Below are positions 1 through 6,437 of a DNA stretch of 14,495 nt, in pieces (position 1 is the stretch's first letter; each line of letters opens with the position of its first letter). Position numbers and translations under genes: made by a program. Source of the stretch: an uncultured Bacteroidales bacterium. GTDB lineage: Bacteria > Bacteroidota > Bacteroidia > Bacteroidales > Paludibacteraceae. Location of the stretch: the NCBI GenBank assembly GCA_903912795.1, contig CAIWIS010000104.1, positions 1-14,495 of the forward strand. Direction: 5' to 3'. The notes under the pieces were generated by a model that saw only the letters and a list, made by a program, of their open reading frames with translations, was not told the DNA's origin and ran no database searches.

Positions 1-2
1 AT

Positions 3-1007
3 TTATTGATATTGGATATAAATAGGTTGAGGTTTCAGTTTTAATAAATCCTCTGGCGTCATTAAGGTGTGTGGCGCTTTCTTTAAATCGTTCTTATAAA
101 ACAATTTAAAACCAGTAAACTGTACGGGCTCTTTGTAGATATACAATTTATAGGTGCTGCGTTTCAAAATTGGTTCACCCCAACCATCCATGTGCATCAC
201 AATTTGAACTTCAGGACGAAGTTTAATTTCTTTGTGACGCTTAACCATGCCTTGCGTAAAACGGTGAACAATTAAAATTTTTGGAGGCAAATTATTGTCT
301 TTTACTAGCTTAGCTAAATAGTCGGCACAGTAATTAACATCGTTTGCATCATAGTTGCCAATTTTTTTACCTGGTTTACTACCATCTTTCATCGAAAACT
401 CAGGGTCAATACCTAAATGCACCTGTGGTAATTTCAAATACTTTTCCAAAGTTGGTACTTCTTGTTGAAGCGTACTTAACGCTACCTGAATATCCAAAAA
501 TACAATAGCATTTCCCATTTTAGCTATAGCGAGAGCAGAGTCAATTTGATGCTCAGGCATACGTGTGCGGTATTTACCATCTTTGCCTGGAGTACCCGAA
601 GCCACAATTGCAATATAGTGTATGGCTGGAATTACCGGAGTTAACGAGTCTGCTTTTTCCCATGCTTTCATTTCTTTATTAAGCATTTGCCATAATACTT
701 TTGGTGGATATTCGCCCAACGCTCCCATTTTTTTGGAATAAAGATTACCATAAAATGCAATAATTCGTTTAAATGGCAAAATGGCTCCATCAATAGGAAA
801 AACATTATTTTTAATTGGCCAATAGCCAGTAGTGTCGCCGTTTGCAAGTGCTAAATTCTTTTTGATGTATGCCAGCGTGTCCACTTTCAACGTTTCCGGT
901 TCTTGTTGTTCAATAGCTGTATTATTGCCCGATTTTTTATCGTTTTTTGGATTACAGCTAATAAATATTAATGCGAGAGCGAACGAGATAATTAATTTAT
1001 TGTTCAT
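3..1007 (-). CDS. Conserved lipoprotein of unknown function, possible TIM-barrel-like fold
   Basis: I do not recognise a named family. The 334-residue product begins with a lipoprotein signal peptide (positively charged start, hydrophobic 5-16, lipobox FISC with Cys18), then a polar linker to about residue 60. The rest reads as alternating beta strands and helices: strands near 81-87, 125-134, 167-173, 196-202, 243-249, 267-274 and 299-304. Several end in polar residues typical of an active-site rim: D172 (LDIQ), D201-E203 (DPEF), H248 (VHRF), D274 (MDGWG). This pattern suggests a beta/alpha barrel, perhaps hydrolase-like, but that is inference and no catalytic role can be assigned. It is the last visible gene of the porQ operon, 29 bp after the deacetylase gene, and its TAA stop lies 2 bases from the window edge. 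No acidic cluster follows Cys18 directly, so surface versus periplasmic location is unclear. Confidence 0.8.
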   Translation of the reverse strand: MNNKLIISFALALIFISCNPKNDKKSGNNTAIEQQEPETLKVDTLAYIKKNLALANGDTTGYWPIKNNVFPIDGAILPFKRIIAFYGNLYSKKMGALGEYPPKVLWQMLNKEMKAWEKADSLTPVIPAIHYIAIVASGTPGKDGKYRTRMPEHQIDSALAIAKMGNAIVFLDIQVALSTLQQEVPTLEKYLKLPQVHLGIDPEFSMKDGSKPGKKIGNYDANDVNYCADYLAKLVKDNNLPPKILIVHRFTQGMVKRHKEIKLRPEVQIVMHMDGWGEPILKRSTYKLYIYKEPVQFTGFKLFYKNDLKKAPHTLMTPEDLLKLKPQPIYIQYQ

Positions 1008-1036
1008 ATTTTATTTGTTTAAATAATTATAATTTT

Positions 1037-1861
1037 TTAGTTGAAAGTGCGACGCATAGATTTCAGTAAGGCTTGCGTTGACATATCGGGTACTATTACA
1101 CGACGAACACATTGAAGTGGCTGTATGGAATCGCGCTTAGTGCTCAATGCAAACGAGAGCTTAAAATATTTGCTAAGTCCAACTGCCGACTCATGATTAA
1201 ACACACCATTTGGATGTGCCCAAAACTCAACTGGCTTGCCCGTAATTTTTGTTAGTTTAGCTATTGGTTCTTCCACTTGCTTTTTCCAGTCTGCTTCCTC
1301 CTTGTATTTTGTAACCATAGTATGATCCCAACTATGGAGCCCAATGGTATGTCCCGCTTTTGCGAGTTGTGCAATTTCGTCGGTTGTCATGTAGTTTTTC
1401 TTATTGTACGTAATTGTCATAATAAAGAAAACGCCACGCATTCCGTTTCTTTCCATTACAGGAGCAGCAATTGTTGAATGTTCAATTCGTGAATCATCAA
1501 AACTGATCATAACCGGATTGGCAGGCAAGGATTTATTATATACTAAATAATCGTATAATTGAGTTGGCGAAATGGAATGGTAACCACTATCGGCAAGCAC
1601 CTTCATGTGTGTCGAAAATGTAGCTGGACTTACTGTGTAATCGCCTTTACTACCATCAGTTATGCGATGATAACACAGCACTGGAACTTGAGGTTTGGCC
1701 ATTATTTGAGCAGCGGTATTGGCCACTTGCTGCGTGGTTGTGTCTTTTTGTTCCTCAGAAGTAGTAGTTTTTGTTTTGTCGCCTTTTTTATTCGCGTTGG
1801 AGCAACTTGAAATAAATAAACTACAAATAAACAAACTAAAAAAGATAATTTTTCGACTCAT
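1037..1861 (-). CDS. Polysaccharide deacetylase (NodB-type) lipoprotein
   Basis: A 274-residue carbohydrate esterase family 4 type protein, expected to remove acetyl groups from an envelope or extracellular glycan. It has a lipoprotein signal with lipobox ISSC (Cys20), a Lys/Thr/Gln-rich linker to about 55, and a NodB fold from about 58 to 265. Visible motifs are the entry strand CYHRI (63-67), motif 1 SFDDS with the metal Asp in F121-D122-D123, and motif 2 HSWDH with both metal histidines (H176, H180). Motif 3 is FWAHPNG (213-219) in place of the usual FAYPYG-like segment. The D-H-H metal triad is therefore present and the enzyme is probably active. Motif 1 has Ser124 where most members have Gly. 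The gene lies 23 bp after the serine hydrolase gene and 29 bp before the next lipoprotein gene. The substrate (peptidoglycan, exopolysaccharide or other) cannot be read from the sequence. Confidence 0.88.
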   Translation of the reverse strand: MSRKIIFFSLFICSLFISSCSNANKKGDKTKTTTSEEQKDTTTQQVANTAAQIMAKPQVPVLCYHRITDGSKGDYTVSPATFSTHMKVLADSGYHSISPTQLYDYLVYNKSLPANPVMISFDDSRIEHSTIAAPVMERNGMRGVFFIMTITYNKKNYMTTDEIAQLAKAGHTIGLHSWDHTMVTKYKEEADWKKQVEEPIAKLTKITGKPVEFWAHPNGVFNHESAVGLSKYFKLSFALSTKRDSIQPLQCVRRVIVPDMSTQALLKSMRRTFN

Positions 1862-1884
1862 AATTTTTCGAATTGATAAACATT

Positions 1885-3165
1885 TTACTTTCGTTTAAAA
1901 TCTATAATTGACTGATATATAACACCCTGTATTTTGGGGCGAATACTCATACGGGCTAATTTATTGACGCCATCGTTGGGATAAGTTCGATTGCTTAAAA
2001 ACACATAAACTAACTTATTTGCTGGGTCAACCCAACAGCATGTCCCTGTATAACCCGTGTGTCCAAACACCTCTTTTGGTGCCAATTTGCTACAAGGATT
2101 TATTGCCGGGTTAGCTGGCACTGGTTTGTCAAATCCCAATCCACGCCTACCGCTAGCCGAAACTGTAGTGGTAAACATCTGACAAGTTCGTTTACAAAGG
2201 TACTGCTTTCCGTTTAAATCTCCATTATTTAAAATCATTTGATATATTGCAGCTACATCGTGTGCTGTACCAAACAGCCCCGCATTGCCCGATACTCCTC
2301 CAAAAAAGTTGGCTATGGGGTCGTGTACTTCGCCTTGCAAAAAACCATTTGAGCTAATTTTCTTTAAAGTTGGAGCAATTTCGTCCTGAGCATGAGTACG
2401 CAATGGTACATATCCTAGGTTTCGTAAATTCATAGGACCATAAAACTCACGTTGAAGAAAAAAGTCCAACGTAACCCCACTTATGGTTTCGACAATTTCT
2501 TTTAATAACACAAAATTTATACAGCTATAAAGATATGTTTTGGAGCCTAAGCGAGTATTGGCTATGAGCTTCATAGCAGCTGAATGTATAGAGTCCGTTG
2601 TGGAGTATGAAGCGTTTTTTTGTGAGATGGATGTTGGAAAGTAAATGTATGCAGGTAAACCAGTTTCGTGAAATAACAACTCTACAATTTTAATGTGCTC
2701 TTTATTAGTTCCTTTTAAAAAATCCAGATAGTCCGATGCTTTATCGTTTATATCCAACTTATTATCATCATATAGCTTCATTACTGCCAATAATGTTCCT
2801 GTAGTTTTTGATAAAGAAGCTAAATCGTAAATGGTGGTAGTTGTTACTTTTCGGTCAGTTTCGTATGTATACTTACCAAAGCTTTTATTGTATACTACTT
2901 TTCCATCTTTTAATACAAAAACCTGACAACCAGGGAAAGCCATGTTGCGAATTGCATCTTTTGCAATTGAATCGATACGTTGGAGAGTGACCGAATTCAT
3001 TCCAACTGCCTCTGGTAAGCATTTTTTAAAATGCGTAACGCTATCTATTTTGGTGCAGTTATCAAATGTGTTGGCATTGGCTGAAGTATAAAGTCGGAAA
3101 TCGGTGATTGTTACAAACCCAATACAAAACAAAAGACAGATAATAATAGGTAGATATTTTTTCAA
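1885..3165 (-). CDS. Secreted beta-lactamase-fold serine hydrolase (class C/PBP4*-like)
   Basis: A 426-residue serine hydrolase of the beta-lactamase/transpeptidase-like family. An N-terminal hydrophobic segment (4-20) acts as signal peptide or anchor. The catalytic motifs are S117-L-S-K120 (SxxK) and G368-H-T-G371 (KTG equivalent). Y213-S-C215 occupies the YxN position, followed by INFVLL. The sequence after residue 50 resembles the C-terminal serine-hydrolase half of the GH3-glycosidase/beta-lactamase fusions of Bacteroidota, but here it stands alone. Likely activities are D-Ala-D-Ala peptidase or esterase on cell-wall material; antibiotic hydrolysis is not implied. The start codon is TTG (3163-3165, minus strand): an in-frame stop lies five codons upstream, the only codons between are non-ATG, and the next internal Met is residue 56, which would remove the signal. 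The start lies 5 bp after the porQ stop, so translational coupling is likely. It is unusually Cys-rich for an exported protein. Confidence 0.87.
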   Translation of the reverse strand: MKKYLPIIICLLFCIGFVTITDFRLYTSANANTFDNCTKIDSVTHFKKCLPEAVGMNSVTLQRIDSIAKDAIRNMAFPGCQVFVLKDGKVVYNKSFGKYTYETDRKVTTTTIYDLASLSKTTGTLLAVMKLYDDNKLDINDKASDYLDFLKGTNKEHIKIVELLFHETGLPAYIYFPTSISQKNASYSTTDSIHSAAMKLIANTRLGSKTYLYSCINFVLLKEIVETISGVTLDFFLQREFYGPMNLRNLGYVPLRTHAQDEIAPTLKKISSNGFLQGEVHDPIANFFGGVSGNAGLFGTAHDVAAIYQMILNNGDLNGKQYLCKRTCQMFTTTVSASGRRGLGFDKPVPANPAINPCSKLAPKEVFGHTGYTGTCCWVDPANKLVYVFLSNRTYPNDGVNKLARMSIRPKIQGVIYQSIIDFKRK

Positions 3166-3170
3166 ACTCT

Positions 3171-4199
3171 TTATAATTTAAATTCGTTGAGCGAAGTGGC
3201 TATCGAAAATTGGTAAGCTGAATTTCCAGTTTGGAAATTACTCATGCCAAATCCAACCTGAAATTTATAAAGTTTAATTCCACCGCCAAATGAGAAGCCA
3301 GTACTACTCTTAAAGCCAGGCATTTTTAACTCGTTGTGTCGGCGATGATTATAAGAGGCAGCTAAATAAAAGTTTTTACTTGGAACAAATTCAACTCCAA
3401 AAATTGCATGTCGAAAAGCCATATCAACAAATTTGATTTCGTCGGATACATTCTGTCCACTGCTGTTGTCGTTGGTATAATAATTTAGGCTCCATTGTTG
3501 TAAATTGTGCAAGGTGAGCGACAGTCTAAAAGGAGCGTGATTCAGTTTTTTGGTTAAACCTAACTGAATATCAAATGGTAAACGTTCAAAATGCTGTCCA
3601 TCTTCGTTACGGTAATATCCTTTGAGTTGAGTTCCCAAATTGCGCAAAACCAAACCTGCCGAAAAATAACGTTTTGGATCAATAAAACTCACACCGGCAT
3701 CCATGGCCACACCATAGCTGGAATAGCGTTCAAAAACAGAATAAATAGGTTTAAGTGTACCTCCTACAGTGATTTTATCTGTTAAAGGGCGTGCATATAC
3801 AATATTGAGAGCCATATCTTTTGCCGAAAAATCACCTAGTTCGGTATTGATATCGCTTGTTTCAATAAACTTTCCATAATTAATATATTGCACACCAACC
3901 GCAAAATAATTTTTGGTTTTAACTTTAAAACCATACATGGCAGATCCAAACTGAATATCAGCCAAGTAATTAGCCATGCTTAAACTTATTTGTTTATCAC
4001 TCTCGGCAGTAAGTAGGGCAGGATTACGAAAAGCGAAACTCAAATCGTTATCGCGCAACGACACATTTGTTCCACCAAGGGCAGCCACGCGCGACGAAAC
4101 AGGTAAATCGAGAAATGAATAGACACCATTTCCTGCTTGTGAAAATACGAATAATGAACAAATCGAAAACAAAAATGCAGTAACACCTTTATGAAACAT
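3171..4199 (-). CDS. porQ: Type IX secretion system outer-membrane protein PorQ-like
   Basis: A 342-residue outer-membrane beta-barrel protein of the PorV/PorQ group. In Porphyromonas-type T9SS, PorQ works with PorU, PorV and PorZ at the cell surface, where cargo proteins are released and attached. A type I signal peptide covers about 1-22. The mature start contains the conserved block with SSRVAALGGTNVSL followed by FRNPALL, the hallmark of this family. The rest is amphipathic strands (for example 66-90, 90-106, 285-330), rich in Gly, aromatics and alternating polar residues, ending near the C-terminus in strand-like sequence. Length matches the family. It is the first gene of a four-gene minus-strand run, with a near-consensus Bacteroidetes promoter 28 bp upstream. 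The PorQ assignment is from sequence recognition; another FadL/PorV-like T9SS paralogue is the main alternative. Confidence 0.85.
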   Translation of the reverse strand: MFHKGVTAFLFSICSLFVFSQAGNGVYSFLDLPVSSRVAALGGTNVSLRDNDLSFAFRNPALLTAESDKQISLSMANYLADIQFGSAMYGFKVKTKNYFAVGVQYINYGKFIETSDINTELGDFSAKDMALNIVYARPLTDKITVGGTLKPIYSVFERYSSYGVAMDAGVSFIDPKRYFSAGLVLRNLGTQLKGYYRNEDGQHFERLPFDIQLGLTKKLNHAPFRLSLTLHNLQQWSLNYYTNDNSSGQNVSDEIKFVDMAFRHAIFGVEFVPSKNFYLAASYNHRRHNELKMPGFKSSTGFSFGGGIKLYKFQVGFGMSNFQTGNSAYQFSIATSLNEFKL

Positions 4200-4227
4200 A
4201 AAAAACGATGTTTTTATAATTAATATT

Positions 4228-4259
4228 CAAAGATACGGTTTTTAGGCATTCGAACCAAA
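4228..4259 (-). promoter_or_regulatory. Bacteroidetes-type promoter for the porQ operon
   Basis: Read on the minus strand, TTTG (4259-4256) is followed by a 20-base spacer and TATCTTTG (4235-4228). This matches both the -33 TTTG and -7 TAnnTTTG boxes recognised by the primary sigma factor of Bacteroidetes. The -7 box ends 28 bases before the porQ ATG, predicting a short leader of roughly 22-25 bases. The match is exact in both boxes. Confidence 0.75.
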
Positions 4260-4289
4260 AATTAATGAAGTAAGATTGCCGAAAAATAA

Positions 4290-4386
4290 AACGCTAAAAT
4301 TGAAATAAATTGCGTTCGCATGCTAAAAAAAGATTATTTTTATTGATTCTGAATAAATTATCAAATAAATTCAATTTTTTAGCGTT
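4290..4386. repeat. Inverted repeat between the divergent promoters
   Basis: The left arm AACGCTAAAATTGAA (4290-4304) is repeated in reverse complement as TTCAATTTTTTAGCGTT (4370-4386), identical apart from two extra T in the right arm. The arms are about 65 bases apart. The right arm ends 5 bases before the tonB -33 region, and the left arm lies about 30 bases upstream of the porQ -33 box. The repeat could be a pair of sites for a shared regulator. Because the sequence is AT-rich, only the AACGCT/AGCGTT ends are really informative, so chance is possible. Confidence 0.4.
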
Positions 4387-4391
4387 AAAAG

Positions 4392-4422
4392 TTTAGTGTT
4401 TTAAAAAATAATATTACATTTG
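4392..4422 (+). promoter_or_regulatory. Bacteroidetes-type promoter for the TonB gene
   Basis: TACATTTG (4415-4422) is an exact TAnnTTTG -7 box. A TTTA (4392-4395), one base off the -33 TTTG, lies 19 bases upstream. The -7 box ends 30 bases before the ATG at 4453, the same geometry as the promoter facing the other way. Confidence 0.7.
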
Positions 4423-4452
4423 TGACCTCGAAATTTAAATAATTCAGCAAAA

Positions 4453-5127
4453 ATGGAATTAAAAAAGTCACCAAAAGCTTCTTTAGAAGATAAAAAAATG
4501 CTCTTCGTGATGATGGGCCTTGTTATGGTCTTGTCACTATTGTACATTGGATTCGAATGGACCGAATCTGAAGTAAAAATTTATGACTCATTTGACACAG
4601 AAATGCTTGCCGAAGAGGAAATTGAGATTCAACAGACTCAACAAGAATTACCACCACCTCCACCACCTCCAGTACCCGATGTAGTTGAGGTAATTAATAT
4701 TGTGGAAGATGATGTTATTGTGGAAAGTGTTGATATAAACACCGAAGATGATAAAAACAAAGAAGTAGTTATTGCGGCTCCCGTTGCAGCTCCTGTCGAA
4801 GAAGAAGACAATGTAGTGTTTCAGGTAGTTGAAACTATGCCTTCATTTCCAGGTGGAGATCAAGCTCTTTTCAAATTCTTAGGTGATAATGTAAAATACC
4901 CAGTAATTGCTCAAGAAAATGGTATACAAGGGCGTGTAATTTGCCAGTTTGTAGTAAACAAAGATGGTTCAATTGTAGATGTAGAAGTAGTACGCCCAGT
5001 TGACCCTAGTTTGGACAAAGAAGCAATCCGCGTTATCAAATCAATGCCTAACTGGAGTCCGGGTAAGCAACGTGGAAAATCGGTACGTGTAAAATACACT
5101 TTACCAGTTAACTTCAAACTGCAATAA
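4453..5127 (+). CDS. TonB-family energy transducer
   Basis: A 224-residue TonB-like protein that spans the periplasm and passes proton-motive force from ExbB/ExbD to TonB-dependent outer-membrane transporters. It has a short cytoplasmic start with Lys/Glu/Asp residues and one membrane segment (about 16-33). An acidic/Gln stretch (50-66) and a proline run (67-73) come next, then an acidic, valine-rich linker (75-125). The C-terminal TonB domain runs from about 127 to 224. It opens with the Bacteroidota-type motif MPSFPGG (129-135), then YPVIAQENGIQGRV, DGSIVDVEVV, SMPNWSPGKQRGK and the final LPVNF strand. The linker is acidic rather than the Lys-Pro type of proteobacterial TonB, as is common in this phylum. 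No exbB or exbD is adjacent. Bacteroidota carry many TonB paralogues, so the partner transporter cannot be named. The gene has its own promoter and is followed by a strong terminator, so it is probably monocistronic. Confidence 0.9.
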   Translation: MELKKSPKASLEDKKMLFVMMGLVMVLSLLYIGFEWTESEVKIYDSFDTEMLAEEEIEIQQTQQELPPPPPPPVPDVVEVINIVEDDVIVESVDINTEDDKNKEVVIAAPVAAPVEEEDNVVFQVVETMPSFPGGDQALFKFLGDNVKYPVIAQENGIQGRVICQFVVNKDGSIVDVEVVRPVDPSLDKEAIRVIKSMPNWSPGKQRGKSVRVKYTLPVNFKLQ

Positions 5128-5187
5128 TTAAACAAAAACAGACATTCGCACCGACGGTAAAAATCGGAGAATCGAAAGATATTGTAC

Positions 5188-5221
5188 AAAAACCGTTTGG
5201 ATCATGTCCAAGCGGTTTTTT
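5188..5221 (+). terminator. Intrinsic terminator after the TonB gene
   Basis: Positions 5188-5201 pair with 5207-5220, giving a 14-bp stem with one G-U pair and a 5-base loop (TCATG). The T run at 5216-5221 forms part of the right arm. The left arm starts with an A run, so the hairpin could also act on minus-strand transcripts. It lies 60 bases after the TonB stop and 18 bases before hflX. Confidence 0.85.
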
Positions 5222-5239
5222 ATTAAAAAATAGCACCTA

Positions 5240-6436
5240 ATGCAAACAGAAATATATCAGGAAAAAGCTGTTCTGGTTGGCTTAATTACCCAACACCAAA
5301 AAGAAGATCGTGCGCATGAGTACCTCGACGAATTGGCTTTTTTAGCCGATACTGCTGGTGCATCTCCTGAAAAACTGTTTTTTCAGCGCATTGATTATCC
5401 CAATCCCAAAACCTTTGTAGGCCCAGGTAAGTTGCAAGAGATTAAAGAATATGTCGATGCCAATGACATTGGAGTGGTCATTTTCGACGATGAATTGTCG
5501 CCAAAGCAATTACGAAATATAGAGAAAGAACTCAATGTGCTTATACTTGACCGCACAAATTTAATTCTGGATATTTTTGCCAAACGAGCACAAACGGCCA
5601 ATGCTAAAACTCAGGTTGAATTGGCACAACTGCAATATATGTTGCCGCGCCTCACCCGACTTTGGACCCACCTTGAACGTCAACAAGGAGGTATAGGTAT
5701 GCGTGGCCCTGGTGAAACACAAATTGAAACTGACCGTCGGATTATCCTCACAAAAATTTCGCTACTCAAGCAAAACCTCAAAGACATTGATAAACAAATG
5801 GCTACACAACGTAAAAACCGTGGTAAAATGGTTCGAGTAGCACTTGTAGGATATACCAATGTGGGCAAATCTACTATGATGAATATGCTTAGCAAATCGG
5901 AAGTATTTGCCGAGAACAAGCTTTTTGCAACATTAGATACCACTGTACGTAAAGTTATAATTGATAATTTGCCTTTCCTTTTGTCGGACACTGTAGGATT
6001 TATCCGTAAATTGCCTACAAATCTTATTGAGTCATTTAAATCTACATTGGACGAAGTGCGCGAAGCCGATTTGTTAATTCATGTGGTAGATGTTTCGCAC
6101 CCAAATTTTGAAGAGCAGCTTGAGGTGGTGAATCAAACATTAAAAGATATTGACCCACGTGAAAAGCCTACAATATTAGTTTTCAATAAAATTGATGCAT
6201 TTAATTATACTCCAAAAGAGGAGGATGACTTATCGCCCGTTAAACGCGAAAACCTAAGTTTGGACGATTTAAAGAAGACTTGGATGTCGAAAATGCACGA
6301 TAATTGCTTGTTTATTTCGGCACGCGAAAAACAAAATATTGAGCCGCTAAAGGAAATGATGTACAATAAAATCAAAGAAATACATGTTGTACGATATCCG
6401 TATAACGATTTTTTGTTTCAAAAATACGAAGAATAA
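5240..6436 (+). CDS. hflX: Ribosome-associated GTPase HflX
   Basis: A 398-residue translational GTPase-like protein that in other bacteria splits stalled or hibernating 70S ribosomes. The N-terminal HflX domain (about 10-190) contains KTFVGPGKL (57-65), a helical linker through LERQQGG (145-151), and the conserved GMRGPGETQIETDRR segment (153-167). The G domain follows: P-loop GYTNVGKST (204-212), the switch I region with threonines near 230-236, G3 DTVGF (250-254), G4 NKID (316-319) and G5 SARE (360-363). All nucleotide-binding motifs are intact and the length is in the normal range. The start ATG lies just after the terminator. I see no TAnnTTTG box between the TonB stop and this ATG, so its promoter is unclear; read-through or a non-consensus promoter is possible. 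The next gene begins one base after its stop. Confidence 0.96.
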   Translation: MQTEIYQEKAVLVGLITQHQKEDRAHEYLDELAFLADTAGASPEKLFFQRIDYPNPKTFVGPGKLQEIKEYVDANDIGVVIFDDELSPKQLRNIEKELNVLILDRTNLILDIFAKRAQTANAKTQVELAQLQYMLPRLTRLWTHLERQQGGIGMRGPGETQIETDRRIILTKISLLKQNLKDIDKQMATQRKNRGKMVRVALVGYTNVGKSTMMNMLSKSEVFAENKLFATLDTTVRKVIIDNLPFLLSDTVGFIRKLPTNLIESFKSTLDEVREADLLIHVVDVSHPNFEEQLEVVNQTLKDIDPREKPTILVFNKIDAFNYTPKEEDDLSPVKRENLSLDDLKKTWMSKMHDNCLFISAREKQNIEPLKEMMYNKIKEIHVVRYPYNDFLFQKYEE

Positions 6437-6437
6437 T

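Noticed and set aside
5151..5166. Possible small hairpin CCGA...TCGG after the TonB gene
   Set aside because: The stem is only 4 bp with a large loop, far weaker than the terminator at 5188-5221.
5680..5991. 103-codon minus-strand open frame inside hflX
   Set aside because: It lies opposite the conserved GTPase motifs and its product shows nothing recognisable.
6384..6437. Upstream ATG extending the DUF4954 protein into hflX
   Set aside because: The extra 18 residues overlap the hflX 3' end and look like out-of-frame hflX sequence; the ATG at 6438 lies directly after the hflX stop.
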